This document shows positions 1-11,499 of a stretch of DNA of 64,000 bases, piece by piece. The DNA lies in the NCBI RefSeq assembly GCF_040954645.1, contig NC_092804.1:88897717-88961716 (forward strand), read 5' to 3'. A program made the translations under genes and the position numbers. Below the pieces are notes generated by a model, which was not told the DNA's origin, did not search any database, and saw only the letters and a program-made list of their open reading frames with translations. This stretch comes from Diabrotica undecimpunctata (Eukaryota > Arthropoda > Insecta > Coleoptera > Chrysomelidae). Numbering within the stretch: position 1 is the stretch's first letter; each line of letters opens with the position of its first letter.

Positions 1-222
1 AACTATAGTTATTACTATACAAATCTGATTCGAAATATCGTCGAAAAGTAACAGTATGTAAAATTATTTTTAATGAAAAGTTAATTAGCCATTTCTTATG
101 GGGTTCAAAAGAGAAGCCTTTACGAAAATTTGAGTACAAATAAGACCACCGTAATCAGTTGTACCCTGGATAATGAATAATTAATTAATCGGCTAATCAG
201 AATCACCCGTTCAATATGATTT

Positions 223-525
223 TTGTCAAATCGGTCCTTTTTAGGATCAATTATTCTAATTATGTCTATAAATATTAAGGGCATATCTAGAGATAACGAC
301 ACTTTACTTAACCTTATCAGACATATGCGCTTAGCACAAATTGACGTATTTCTAGTGCAGAAAATACATAGAGGGCAAAAAATAGTGTATTTGGTATTAA
401 GCTATCTCTACCGGCAAAGAAGCAAAGAAAAACTTAAAATGAGAGAGGACAAAACCAGTCAGCTGAAGGAACCTTTTAACGATGTTGAGCTTGGATCCAC
501 TATCTACGTATATAATAAAGAATAG
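223..525 (+). pseudogene. LINE endonuclease N-terminal remnant
   Basis: The frame carries INIKGISRD near residue 17 and DVFLVQKIHRG near residue 41. This is the pattern of the APE-type endonuclease opening of LINE proteins (a beta strand, then a catalytic Glu in a Q-E-T-H-like word; here that Glu position reads Lys). The rest of the endonuclease, normally about 200 residues more, is absent: the next homologous block, a short LINE stretch, follows almost at once. The same shortened layout occurs near 13200 and 57800. In a living LINE this enzyme would nick the target DNA; here it is dead. Confidence 0.5.
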
Positions 526-558
526 TACGGCACTGGCTGAAGATCTGAGCACAAAACT

Positions 559-941
559 TATTATAAAATACTACTACTACTAAGGATTTCCACAGTTTTC
601 ACTGTCTTCCTTCACTCAACCGTTTTCTCCAATTTTCCCTGTCATTCCAGTCTCCATCTCGCAGGGTTCTTTTCTCCATAGCCTCGTCGATTTCATCTCT
701 GAATGACCTTCGGGGTCTTCCTCTCTTTCTTCTTCCAATCGGGCTCCATTCTGTGATTTTGTTTATCCAGCGTCCTCTGTCCGCTCTTCTGACGTGGCCG
801 TACCAGGATAGTCTCTTCTCCTCTATATAGTCGATTACGTCTGATTGCACTCCCATTCTCCGCTTAATCTCTGCGTTTTCAATTCTGTCTCTTTTTGTAA
901 GTCTACAGCTTCTCCTCCTTTTGTAAGTCCTATTATAAAAT
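559..941 (-). mobile_element. 5'-truncated LINE insertion with 11-bp target duplication
   Basis: TATTATAAAAT occurs at 559-569 and again at 931-941. Removing 570-930 plus one copy gives the uninterrupted version seen in copy 2 of the host repeat near 13540-13560, which supports a real insertion. The minus-strand 3' end is a short (TAG)n tail, seen as ACTACTACTACT just inside 570. Only the last part of the element is present (361 bp), which is the usual result of aborted target-primed reverse transcription. The same style of trinucleotide tail occurs on the LINE at 53828. Confidence 0.75.
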
Positions 942-958
942 TTGGACCAAAAATACAA
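599..958 (-). pseudogene. LINE ORF2 C-terminal tail
   Basis: The minus-strand frame reads SWYGHVRRADRGRWINKI, then GRRKRGRPRRSFRDEID, then WNDRENWRKRLSEG. This W-x-GHV-x-R, RGRP and ENWR series is the common C-terminal tail of insect RTE-type LINE reverse transcriptase proteins. It is close in pattern to the tail at 53852-54409. The upstream palm and thumb domains are missing because the insertion is 5' truncated; the first residues of this frame are translated from flanking DNA beyond 930. Confidence 0.7.
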
Positions 959-1730
959 CAGTTACTGATATCCAAAGTCTGCAGACAAACAAATCAAAGA
1001 CAAAGTTGTTGCCTTGCTTAAACCTGGCAAAAACTCCAACGACCACAAAAGCTATCGGTAAATATATTTATTTTGTCAGCTTTACAAAATACTTCTTAAG
1101 AGGTAAAACAGAAGGAAAACTCAAATTAAAAGACAAAAATTGCTATAGACAGGGAAGATTATGTACGTCATAAATACTAAATCTTGCTCAACACAGCAAA
1201 GATGGGTACAAAGATATCAGGTATGAGGAGTGGTATTTGTCAATCTAAGCAGCAATTTGCAGTTTACGACACCTTAAATAAGAGGGCATTTTCTCCAAAT
1301 CTATATGATATCTCCTTAGGTAATAAACTTACTTGTTTTACTAGCGTATGCCTACACAACAGAAGATTTTTGGTATTTCTGAATGGTAACAATAGCAGAT
1401 GGAGAACGCAGAAGAACGGTCTTCTTTGGGGTAGCGTAATGGCACCTACACTGTATAACATGTACACAAACCATCAACTCATACCAGTAAAGACTAGGAC
1501 TTTTATTATGTATACGACACATCTATTATTGCACAACCAAAAACTTTTGTTGCTGAAGTGGAGAAAAATATAAATCATGCCTTAAACACAATAAAAAGAG
1601 ACTATAAATCATTTTTAAGGCAAACCCCGGAAAAACTCAGGTGTGCTACTTTAATGTCCACAACACAGACGTTTTCACAAATCTGAACATCCAATAGTGT
1701 CATGAAATCCTTATACTCTGGACTTGCTAT
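950..1730 (+). pseudogene. LINE reverse transcriptase remnant (copy 1)
   Basis: Around 1015-1060 the words LNLAKTPTT and a YRPI-like stretch (finger domain) can be followed only by changing frame. From 1184 one frame carries AVYDTLNKRAFSPNLYDIS, then HNRRFLVFLNGNNSRWRTQK, then NGLLWGSVMAPTLYNMYTN. These correspond to RT motif A (the A-Y-D-T word) and motif B (a G-L-P-Q-G-S-V-like word, here GLLWGSV). The motif C Asp pair expected after IYTN is lost: the frame reads TRTFIMYTTHLLL. Three other copies lie at 4100, 13845 and 58500, each broken differently. It is a fossil of a LINE in the Jockey/CR1 range; the clade is not certain. Confidence 0.65.
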
Positions 1731-2971
1731 AAATACCTTGAAGATAGTTTGTATTACACTTAGTCATTCACAGAACTTTCTTTAAAACTAAAAGGCACAC
1801 TGAGAACCAGAAGTAATATTCTCCGCAAACTTGTCAGCTAAAAATGAGAAGCACATCCTTCCACCCTTAAAACGTAAACGCTTGCATTCTATGCTTCTGC
1901 TGTCGAATATACCTTGCCAGTATGAATGACACCAACACATACTTAATACGTAGATTTAGCTATAAATTAGTCATCCAAATTCAGCGGATATTAAGACTAA
2001 CATCCATACATAAGCTTTACAATATCGTAGCTACCAAGACACCTAATATCCGAAGATAAGTAGCTAAAGAACGAAAGAAACAAAATCTAGATTCGCAACA
2101 TGTACTCCACGAATACAAGCTCATTTTATGACTAAAATCGAGAAAAAATTGGCCAGATCAACACATGTGCAAGATATACCAAAAAAAAATAAGCTAATCC
2201 TCGCCATCTGAACCCTCGGGACGACTCTTGCCTGCAAACACTGGTTAAATAATATCTATTTTAGCACTTAAATATTTATTTTGAGATAACCTATCCAGAA
2301 TTATATGTAGTATTCAAACAAAACCAGAAATAAAATAATAAAGAAGCTACAAGATAGCGTAAAACAATAGATGGATGAAATAAAACAAGTTCATATTAAT
2401 CGGATTCTTAAATAAAACGTATAAAGACATACTAACGTTAACAAAATGCATTAGGAAATTTCCGCATATGAAAAAAACATCCAACTTGGTAACGAAATCC
2501 TTTTGTATCTATAAAGCTATTTTAAGAAAAGCACGTACCTACCAAAAACAGGTATTTGGTAGTATACATATCTATTACACACTGTAATGCGTATGAATGA
2601 TAACAAAAATAAGGACTAAGGAGTCCGTATGAACCGTTTAGAATATACGCTGAAAATATACGGCTTAATCGCATAGTTGCCAAACTATCAGAGCTTACTT
2701 AAACCAATGTACTTATGGTTCCAATATACAGTGAAAAAGATCTGAACGACCCCTATAATATATACACGTGAACTAAGCGATATACATTTATGATACAGGG
2801 GTACTTATGGACTCTACAAATTTTTTAAAAATTATGAAACTATACATGTTAACGAATAGACACAGACAATATTATGGAATGGTCAAGTGAGCTCCGTATA
2901 TCGGTGTCCACTTCACCACGGAGCTTACTTGAACCTTAATTTTAACATGGGCGGAGTTTACTTTATGCCGT

Positions 2972-2973
<2 letters not shown>
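1731..2973 (+). other. 3' part of LINE-derived repeat copy 1, noncoding
   Basis: No gene is visible. The stretch aligns by eye with 14300-15880 and, more loosely, 58900-59860. It includes a conserved inverted repeat, CAAGTGAGCTCCGT at 2884-2897 facing ACGGAGCTTACTTG at 2918-2931, with a 20-nt loop. Confidence 0.5.

Positions 2974-3056
<83 letters not shown>
2974..3056. repeat. (TA)n microsatellite
   Basis: An uninterrupted run of about 41 TA units directly follows CTTTATGCCGTAGA, the shared end of the LINE-derived repeat. Confidence 0.95.
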
Positions 3057-3060
<4 letters not shown>

Positions 3061-3200
3061 TAGCGGTTAATGTAAGCTCCGTTCTAAAACGGTATTATAC
3101 TAACTCCAGGCGAATATACACCGTGTATATTATTATCTGGGTAGCGCTTTATGTGGACTCCGACTAACACGTCGGATTAAGTGGACTCCGTAATAGGTTA
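3057..3200. repeat. Flanking repeat shared with 47317-47440
   Basis: After the TA tract comes CATCTAGCGGTTAATG and a stretch with paired words such as AACGGTATTATACTAACTCC. The same order follows the TA tract that ends at 47316, so tract and flank were copied together as one repeat. Confidence 0.7.
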
Positions 3201-4095
3201 AAACACTTTTGGGATCCGTATACATTTCTTTGCGTATACAACTAAACTCCTCCGATGTTGCCAATAATTTGATTAGTCGTAGATTTTTAAATTTTACAGC
3301 AGGTACGTTTTGGATCTTCAAATTTATTTAAATATCAATTAATTTAGTCATCGAGAAATTTCACAAATACGTACTTGGTTATTGTAGTTAAATATTTTTT
3401 GGTGGTAATTTATATTACTTGCTTTAATTATAGATAAACTGAAATTAGTGTCTATTATAAACTTTAAAAAGGCAAGGGTCCATTTTTATGTACTGGTATG
3501 TTTTTTAATGCATTGGCACTGAAACATTTATTATATTATAAATGTACGTTCCGATGTTTCGATTGCTACAGTTTATGACGAATAAAATATTTGTTTCATG
3601 AAGTAGTCAAATTTGAATTATAACAATTTATAAATCATTCTTAAAATTCCAATTTTTTACTGTCTAATTTCAGTATTTCGATTTTTAAATGTAGGGAATT
3701 CAATATCCTATATACTATATTTTAGATACACATAAACACATAGATACACTTATGGCAGATACTAAAAGAAGAAATATTTCGGTACCTTAGTGTAACTTGA
3801 TTCTCGGCAACATATCTATTACAATTACATATAATATGTTCGGTCTTATTGTTTTAAATGCTTTGTGCTTGTACAAGCTATCATTATTTCAACTTTAAAT
3901 AATTGTGTTTTTGTATCTTTCACTGTCAGACATATCAAAATTTAATATTTAATTTAGAAGTAAATGTATATTATTTAATATTCTTTTTTTTTGTCATTTG
4001 GTTTAAATATAGATCACTTATATTCTTCTTGCTTATTTATTTTTATTCGTAATACTTATTAACGTACTTAATAACGTACCCGTTTTTGCAAAAAG
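3201..4095. other. AT-rich stretch with no gene seen
   Basis: No frame here has a recognisable domain. Base composition is strongly AT-rich with poly-T runs. Nothing else is supported. Confidence 0.5.
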
Positions 4096-4099
4096 CAAC

Positions 4100-4570
4100 A
4101 ACGGGTACAAAAGATGTCGGGTATTAGGGGTGGTATTTGTCAATCTAAATGCCACTTACGACATATTAAATTAGAGGACATTTCTCCAAAACTGTATGAC
4201 ATCGCCTTAGATAAAAACATCACGTGTTTTATCCGCGTATATCTACAGAACAGAAAATTTTTCGTATCATTCAATGGTAAGATGAAGAACGCAGATGAAT
4301 GGTCTCGCTTGGGTTAGCGTAATGGCACCTACACTGTATTACATTTACACAAATGATTAACCGATACCAGTAGATACTAGGACTTTCATGTAGCCGATAC
4401 ATTGCACAACCAAAACTTTTGTTGCTGAAGTGAAAAAAAATCTAAATGATGCCTTAATATAATAAAAATAAACTACGAATTAATTTTAAGCCAAACCCCG
4501 AAAAATCTTAGGAGCGCTCCTTTAATTTGTCTAAGACAGGCGCTTTCACAAAACTGAATATCTAATCCAA
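4100..4570 (+). pseudogene. LINE reverse transcriptase remnant (fragment)
   Basis: From 4114 a frame reads GGICQSKCHLRHIKLED, then LYDIALDKNITCFIRVYLQN, then RKFFVSFNGKMKNADEW. It corresponds to the RT palm segment at 1184-1573, and the frame breaks just before the motif B word. Downstream, NVVC-like stretches and the SQTPKNL region continue in other frames to about 4570. It is a separate fragment of the same LINE family and lacks the leader and the 3' end. Confidence 0.6.
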
Positions 4571-4744
4571 TATAAATCTAATATAATCTATAATCAAATA
4601 AAAATACCTTTTTTTTTAAACGCATCTACCACGAAGAGGCATTAGCGTATTTAGATTAATGTTACACTTGATACAAATAGTGTATATATATATATTAGTT
4701 TACAATTAATAATAATAATATGTATGTGTATTACAATGTATGTT

Positions 4745-5690
4745 TTAAATCTTATGAAGAAGTTGACAGTCTTTAAGATAAGAAATTATTCTTTGGGTAT
4801 CTGTATTTTCTTCTAGGGCAGTTGGGTATGCTATATTTGAGTCGTTCACTGTTATATTTAGGACACTGTATTAAAAAATGTTTTACCGTTAGAACATGGT
4901 TGCACACTTCACAAACTGGTTAATTTTTGCGCTGTAGTAAATAGCCATGAGTAAGTCGTGTCTGGCCGATACGGAGACGGGTGTCATCAGGTGCCACCAA
5001 TCACGCACCTCGATGTGCATCGCCCTTCCTTCTGGAACTTATAATTAAATCTAATTGGTTAAGAAATGAAAAAGTTTCATATAAAAGTTAATTTATCTTT
5101 AAATATGGGACATTTTCGGATCTCAAGTCAGTATGGTTTTACTCCTCCAGGGTAGCTCCCTAGAGCACTTTGCTCGAAGGGCTCTGCGAATTTTCTAAGA
5201 CTCTGAAGTTGAGTTTTTTTCTTCTTAGAAAACCTGTGTTTTATTTCTACAAAAGTAAATAAACCATAAAGGCATTGTCTTTTTCAAGACAATGCCACAA
5301 TAAGGGCGTACCGGCTAACTACGCAATATTGCAACATATTGCGCAATAGTTTGAGACATTAATAAACATGGAAACTTGCACCAAGATGCTATCGGCTTTT
5401 CATACGTTTATTAATTACACCGGAGACGACACGGGTAAGCATCACATGCTCTCTTCTGTCTTTTACTTTTGGTTTCCAAAGATATGGATGTTTCTTAACT
5501 TCGTATAGCCTTAATGGAGTGTTGTTCCAAGTTTGTTGCCATTTTTGAATTATTTCTTGTTTTAAGTATGGTTTTAAATCGTTTTGTACCATTATGTTAC
5601 TTTCTTCGGACATCAGGTTAGTTGGTGCGTTTTTAGCTAGTTTATCTACAACTTCGTTACCTTCAATTCTGACATGAGAAGGCACCCATA
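4745..5690 (-). pseudogene. LINE RNase H domain and C-terminus, interrupted
   Basis: The minus-strand frame 5685-5389 opens with PSHVRIEGNEVVDKLAK, the last catalytic block of the RNase H carried by I/R1/Jockey-type LINEs, and continues through KPYLKQEIIQKWQQTWNN to VMLTRV. The chain resumes beyond an insertion with RIGQTRLTHGYLLQR, then CEVCNHVLTVKHFL (a short Cys-His knot typical of this end), and closes near 4745 with ISYLKDCQLLHKI and a stop. An in-frame stop follows LLQRKN. Left of the stop is a short (ATT)n-like tail. It is a dead 3' fragment. Confidence 0.7.
4980..5420. mobile_element. 441-bp insertion with 8-bp flanking duplication
   Basis: CGGAGACG stands at 4972-4979 and at 5421-5428, and the LINE protein on each side is interrupted exactly there. 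An 8-bp duplication is what hAT-type DNA transposons make. The ends (GGTGTCATCAGG on the left) do not form a clear terminal inverted repeat that I can see, so the class is open. Inside is a perfect 11-bp hairpin at 5271-5296. No coding frame is visible. Confidence 0.55.
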
Positions 5691-6800
5691 AAAAATGAAC
5701 TTGGATGTTCTTATTTGAAATGTTTTTAAGTTCTTTTTTAATAAGAAGTAGAAGGGGGTTGTCTCTTTAGAATTGCGAATAATTCAGCCGAAAAGATGGT
5801 TGTAATTGACGACAATTTGAAACTAACTGAGATAGGTTTGTTAGACTGATGTCGATATCCGGAATAGATATTGTCCGTGGCGCAGGGTTGCGGATTGAGG
5901 AGGTATCATAAGTTTTTGGAAATTGAAAATTTAATTTGGATACGTATGAGCTTATACGAAAGTAAAAAAGGATGATCAATTTGATGTGTTTGAAAATTTA
6001 TTTGTAAATCGATCAGCAAAAACGTTATGCAGAACTGGATTATTTCGGTTTCATGACACCGCTGCTGCATATGTTAGGCTTATTGGAAAATAGGAATTTT
6101 ACTACAACGAAATATAAACAATTTATGAAAATTTGATGATTTGAAGGAAAAAAATGTCAAATTAGGCTAGAGCAATAACTGAAACAAAAGAATCAAGTGG
6201 GAATATTGTCGAATTAATTTGAAAAATTATAATACCAACATAAAAACAAAAATAAAAGAGGCTCTTTGAGAAAGAAAAATAGACACACTTTATTAAAAGA
6301 GGTAAAAGTGAAATGCTAAGAAAAAAATGCTTGTTTGAAACAGATGTGAAAGAGGGCAAAAACTAAATCAAAGAATTGATTGAGATTAAGTACATCCCTA
6401 GAGAAGAATGAATAACATATCTCAGATAAATAAACGGAACAACAGAAACTGAGTATATTTTATATCTTTCCTTATGGCATATTTTTAAAACAAAGCTTCT
6501 ATACTGGCATTGTATTACTTTTTCTCTCTACAGTAAAATGCTGAGGTGAGCGTCACGGAACTAGCGCCACAAGATGGCGTCGTGAAGGGTAGCTTCATAG
6601 AATAGCGGCTCTTGGCATCGATTCACTACTCTTGATCAATTCGTTTTTAGTCATCATATATTTACTCCAAAAATAACTAAAAAATATAGACATTAAATGA
6701 GAAGTAAAAATTAAAAGAATAATATGTCACTAAAAGACTTGATTTGTAACGATTATCAAAATTTAATAAAAGTCATAAATGTCATCCGGTTAATAACAAC
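5691..6800. other. AT-rich stretch with no gene seen
   Basis: There are short frames on both strands but none with a recognisable domain. Around 6545-6600 the base composition changes briefly to GC-rich words with small inverted arms (GCGCCACAAGATGGCG). Confidence 0.45.
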
Positions 6801-6829
6801 ATTAAATCGTCTGTCAATAAAAAATGTGA

Positions 6830-7710
6830 AGAACAATTGGACAACACATAGTTTGGATTTAGAGGTGGATTGGGAACAAAAGAGGAATTGTGCGCAATGG
6901 TGGTACTATTACAAAAATGCAGAGATTATAATGAAAGCGTATTCTTATCTAATATAGATTTTCAAAAGTATTTGACACAGTTGAACCTGGTAAGCCCATA
7001 CATGCATTAAAACACATAAACCTAGATACCAAGATATTAATTTAATAAAAAATGCGGGTAAAAGATAGTGAGACAAATCAAGCAGAAATTCAAAAAGGAG
7101 TCAGCCAGAGATGTGTGTTGTGATGTGAAATGTCACCACAATTATTTAATGTGTACTCCCAACTAATATTTTAGGAGACACTATGGGAAAGAAGTAAGGA
7201 ATGGAGTGAGCATCATTAATAACAAAAAATTTGCATACTAAACCCCAATTATGACAGAAAATATAGATGATTTACAAATTCTTATATAAATCATTAACAG
7301 ATAAAGCAAAAAGATAGGACTAAACTAAACAGATAAAAGTCAATGTTTACAAATAAGAAATTGAGTATGGTTATTAGATTAAGATCGTCGAATGTTATGT
7401 ATGGTCGCAACTGCTCTATGGGGTAGAAGCTTGGACCCTAAAAGCCAAATCTGTAAACAAATTAAAGGCATTCGAAATGTGGCTATATAGGCATATTCTT
7501 AAAATTCCTTGGACTGTAAAAGTCTCAAACGAAAAAGCGTTAAGACGAATTGTCTATCTGGACATCGGATCTGGGCCACATAGTTCGAAATGATAAATAC
7601 TCTCTTCTACGCGTCATCATGCAAGGAAGAGTAGAGGGAAGAAAAGTCTTGGGAAGAAAGACAAAATCTTTAAATCTCAAAAAGAATATCTAAAGTCAAA
7701 TTTAACACGC
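6830..7710 (+). pseudogene. RTE-like LINE reverse transcriptase fragment
   Basis: In shifting plus-strand frames I read, in order, RGGLGTKEELCAMVVLLQK (RT finger), then SNIDFQKYLTQLNL (motif A region, with the Asp in IDFQK), then GVSQRCVL (motif B region), then far downstream YGVEAWTLKAKSVNKLKAF and MWLYRHILKIPWTVKVSN near 7420-7530, and finally KYSLLRVIMQGRVEG near 7595-7635. That order (palm, WTL block, Y-R-R-ILKI block, IMQG block) is the C-terminal half of RTE-type proteins. The motif C region near 7230 is lost, and there are many stops. Confidence 0.65.
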
Positions 7711-8400
7711 TTTCATGCCTTGTAGTGAAATTTTGTTTCTTATTACAATACCGGATCCTGGAAAATTTTAAATACATTAAATTAAATCTCTCGTAAATTA
7801 TAAAGCCTATTCTTAGATTAAAATAACAGACTTCTTAGTATTATGATATGTAGTATTGTGATAATGTATAGGTGTCAGTATTCTTTTAAAAGAGATTTAT
7901 AGATTGGTATATAAATTTCACGGTCATGTTTCATACGGTTTTATCTTTCATACAAACATTAAAAACCTTAAGTTTCATTTTACATACAATTAGCACGTTG
8001 GCTCTGAAAATGACCTATAAATATGCATTGTTAAAAATCGTATAGATTTATCAATTTAAAATGTTCTTTGTCGTCTTGATTATTTATCTCAATTCGTTCC
8101 TAATTAAGCACATTAAGGTACCTCTCTCATTTTTTAATTACTACTTTTTTTTACCTTTTGCTATAGTTTTCCTCATTTTCTTGATTCATATCGATTTAAC
8201 TCATAACGAATATTGGGTGGTTTATTGTTTCATGAAACTTTCTCCTTATATGTCCGTATCATACAAGTTGTCTAGTTATTATAGCGTATATAATGTCGTA
8301 TGTTAATTCCATTTTATTTAACAACAAAATACTAAAAACTTTGTTTTCAAAACTTTCACCAAATTAATTGTATCTTATCACTACAGCTGTTTCGGCAGAG
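7711..8400. other. AT-rich stretch with no gene seen
   Basis: The 8061-8306 plus-strand frame is hydrophobic only because it is T-rich; no family is recognised. Nothing else is supported. Confidence 0.45.
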
Positions 8401-8429
8401 TGCCTTTCTCAAGTCTCAAGTTTCTCGAA

Positions 8430-9635
8430 TCCATCAATCATCTATTGTATTTCTTATCAAGATTTTGAAGTAGCTGTGCTCCATTAGTCCATTTTTGTTG
8501 GTTTGTGTCACTGATTCTTTTTTTTCTTTATTGTCATCATTACGTAGCGCTACAACACTGGGTGGGCCTTCGCTAACTACAACTTTTTTCCAAGTTGATC
8601 GATTTTCCACGAATCTTCAATGAAATGTTAATTTTCTAAGATATGATTGGATGTTTTCTCTCCATTGTATACTGAGACACCCAAGTGGCATTCTTCTGTG
8701 CTAAGTTTCTTCCATACCAATTTTACAAGTTTGACATCTTGGCGTCTATGCATGTGTCCGATCTACCTTAAGCGATTTATTTTCCTGAACAATATCGTTA
8801 TAAGAGCTTTCTTTATTCAGTATATGTTCTTATTCTATACGGATTTGTAGTGATATTATAATGAGGTTAAAAAATTTGAGAAGAATTATGCTCTGTATTT
8901 CTTTAGTGACATTATTATTAACTGTGATTATTGATCTAAGATATTTAAAGTATTCCATACTTTCGAAATTGAAGTTGTTGACTTTATTATTTTATCTAGA
9001 TGTATTGAATTGCTCTCTTCTTTTGATTCGCTTGTATTTGGTTTTCATTTTGTTGATTTTAAGTGAAACATTTTTCGTACTCTCTTCACTTTTCCTCTTC
9101 ACAAATCAATATCATTAGCATATGCTAGGAGTGCTTTGTACTTTGGTCCATTAATGGATTGCATCTTAAATATGCGTTATTTCTATTTTAGTAAGCTGTT
9201 CATAAATTTTTTGAATATTTAAATCGAGAATCTGTATTTATTCGACTGTTTTATAACACAGTTTCTTGGCGCCTATTTTAATCTCTGTTTTTTTTGGTTC
9301 GGTTATCATTATTACAAAGATTTTGCGGGATATCGACATAGGGAACTCGGTGCTATGTCCTTAACGTTTCCATAACCAACGTTCGAATATTTGTCTTACT
9401 GTAAAGTCATGACGATTTTACTAAGAAATATAGTGCTATTTAATAATATTAAAGTTCAAGCAACAATTCCTATATGCCTTAACTTGGTACTGATATCTCT
9501 GCTCCCCGATCCCAGGTAGCAGTCAAGAAAACATTAAAACTGCTACACTCATGTTTCCTATTATCCAACGATTAGCCAGTCCAGGACTATACGCCTTATT
9601 ATAGTACTGATATTGCTTCTGCCCCTCATAAGTGA
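8430..9635 (-). repeat. Duplicated block, copy 1 (contains LINE tail remnant)
   Basis: This 1.2-kb block is repeated, in the same order and orientation, from about 9650 onward. Shared anchors include ATCAAGATTTTGAAG, CATTACGTAGCGCTA, ATGCATGTGTCCGATCTACC, TATGCTAGGAGTGCTTTGT and CCAACGATTAGCCAGTCCAG. On the minus strand it holds a decayed LINE C-terminal tail, best seen in the second copy. Confidence 0.7.
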
Positions 9636-9659
9636 ATCCCCCTCATCCATTGTATTTCT

Positions 9660-10080
9660 TCAATCCCTTCCAATCAAGATTTTGAAGCAGCTTTGCACCA
9701 TTAGTCCATTTTTGTTGCTTTTTGTCACTGTTTCTCCTTTCTCTTTATCATCATCGTTACGTAGCGCTATAACATTGGGTGAGTCTTCGCTAACTTTTCT
9801 CCAAGTTGGTCGATTTTCCACGAATCTGTAATGATGTTGCAAACGAAATGTTAATTTTTTGAGATATGATTGGAAGTTTTCTCTCCATTGCATACTGAGA
9901 CGCCCAAGTGGCATTCTTCTGTGCTAACTTCCTTCCATACCAGTTTTACAAGTTTGACATCTTGACGTCTATGCATGTGTCCGATCTACCTTAAGCGATT
10001 TATTTTCCTGAACAATATCGGTATAAGAGCTTTCTTTATTCAGTATATGTTCTTATTCTATACGGATTGGTAAGCGATAT
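9660..10080 (-). pseudogene. LINE ORF2 C-terminal tail remnant
   Basis: Read leftward from about 10060, one frame gives RLRWIGHMHRRQDVKLVKL; after a frame change, LGRLSMQWRENFQSYLKK and FVENRPTWRKVSEDSPNVIA follow at 9914-9700. The LRW-x-GH-x-R, GR...W and W-R-K words are the usual tail of insect LINE reverse transcriptase proteins. The matching copy at 8470-8830 is shorter and more decayed. No RT palm is attached. Confidence 0.55.
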
Positions 10081-10219
10081 GATAATGAGGTTAAAACATT
10101 TTTTTTATTATTTTTCTTTCATATATTTGTAGTTCTTTCCTATTTTGTCCATGATTCGCATCCATGTATTAAAATAGGTCTAAAGTTTGAATTATGCTCT
10201 GTGATTCTTTAGTGGCATT

Positions 10220-10975
10220 ATTGAAGTTATACTTCTATACGCACGGTCGGCGTTGGAAATTTGCACGGGAGTGAATCTGTGAAACCATTACATATGTAAG
10301 ATAATGAGTAAGAGAGAGATATAAGATATATTTTCTCTCTCTTCCTACCTCGGGAATAAAAATGTTCCTTTTGTATATATATTTAATATTATAAATCTAT
10401 TATATTATATTATATAATGTTATATACTTATATAATATAATATGTATTAATATTATTATTTATGTGATATGTTTTGTATTATTTATTAAATGTTCATAAT
10501 TATTTTAGGCTTTTGCATTTCAAAATAATCACTGTATGACAGACAACTGTCAATTCTGAAATCCGTTAGTATCATGTCTAATTGGCAAATCTTTTACGTG
10601 CTTGGTTCATACGCTGGTGTACGTGAGTTCGAATCCCAATATGAATTTCCTTTTTTATTTTTGAAATATTTAAAAACTTCACGTTAATGTTATTAAATAT
10701 ATGTAATATACGCAAAAATGCTAAATTTTAAAATTAAATGAAAATTTGTTTGTGAGTTGTTGGTTTTTTATTTTTATCTTTGTAAAGTAAGTTATGTATA
10801 TTGGCAGTTTTAAATACTTATGAATATTGCATTTTAATTTGTATTGTATTATTATATTGAATTATGTTGCAGTGTATTGTATTGTAATTTTTATATTAAT
10901 AACAAAATAAACAATGCATTTTACTGCAGAGTATGCGTAAAAAAATTTTTTGCGTTCAACTCCTTTGATATATAT
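10220..10975. mobile_element. Insertion inside duplicated block copy 2
   Basis: This 0.75-kb stretch has no counterpart in copy 1 of the block. It is very AT-rich, begins near the small palindrome GAAGTTATACTTC and contains a tRNA-like stretch at 10561-10650. Class and exact ends are not determined. Confidence 0.4.
10561..10650 (+). repeat. tRNA-like stretch, possible SINE head
   Basis: The words TCTAATTGGCAA and, about 45 nt later, GAGTTCGAATCCC resemble the A and B boxes of an RNA polymerase III promoter, in the order and rough spacing of a tRNA. I could not fold a full cloverleaf by eye, so I do not call a tRNA gene. A tRNA-derived SINE head is the likeliest reading. Confidence 0.35.
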
Positions 10976-11499
10976 CATTAGCATATGCTAGGAGTGCTTT
11001 GTCCCTTGGGCCGTTAATGGAGTACTTCTTAAATAGGCGTTATTTCTATTTTAGTAAGCTGTTCATTAATTTTTTGACTATTTGAATTGAGAATCTGTAT
11101 TTTATTCGACTGTTTTATAACACAGAGTTTCTTGGAGCATATTTTCATCTTTGGTTTCCCGTATCATTATTACAGGGATTTTGCTGGATATCGACATAGT
11201 GAACCCGGTGGTATGTACATGATGTTTTCATAACCAACGTTCAAAAATTGTTCTTACTGTAAATTCATGATTATTTTACTAGGGAATATATTGTTGTTTA
11301 ATAATAATAAAGTTCAGGCAATAATTCCTATATTCTCGGTATATAACTCGGTAATGATAATTCTGATCCCCGATACCAGGTAGCAGTCGCGAAAACATTA
11401 AAACTGCTACACTCATGCTTCTCATTATCCAACAATTAGCCAGTCCAGAACTATACGCATTATTATGGTACTGATATTGCTGCTGCTCCTCATAAGTGA

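Larger units (their letters stand above)
1..3056 (+). mobile_element. LINE-derived repeat, copy 1 (left end outside the window)
   Basis: This block matches, stretch by stretch, two other blocks in the window (about 12840-15918 and 57420-59880). Shared landmarks are a leader ending in an endonuclease start, a GGATCTGAGC-type stretch before the reverse transcriptase remnant, a conserved inverted repeat (2884-2897 with 2918-2931, one mismatch here) and the terminal words CTTTATGCCGTAGA before a (TA)n tract. It reads as a degenerate non-LTR retrotransposon in which most of the endonuclease has been deleted. A separate LINE fragment sits in it at 570-930. No intact frame remains. Confidence 0.7.

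Noticed and set aside
3740..4095. Possible CRISPR or satellite in the AT-rich stretch
   Set aside because: No regular spacing or repeated unit is seen, and CRISPR is not expected in an animal genome.
8061..9118. Several hydrophobic plus-strand frames that look like membrane proteins
   Set aside because: They are T-rich stretches opposite or beside decayed LINE tails, with no family pattern and no codon bias.
10610..10640. A true tRNA gene
   Set aside because: Box-like words are present, but I could not pair an acceptor stem or an anticodon arm by eye.
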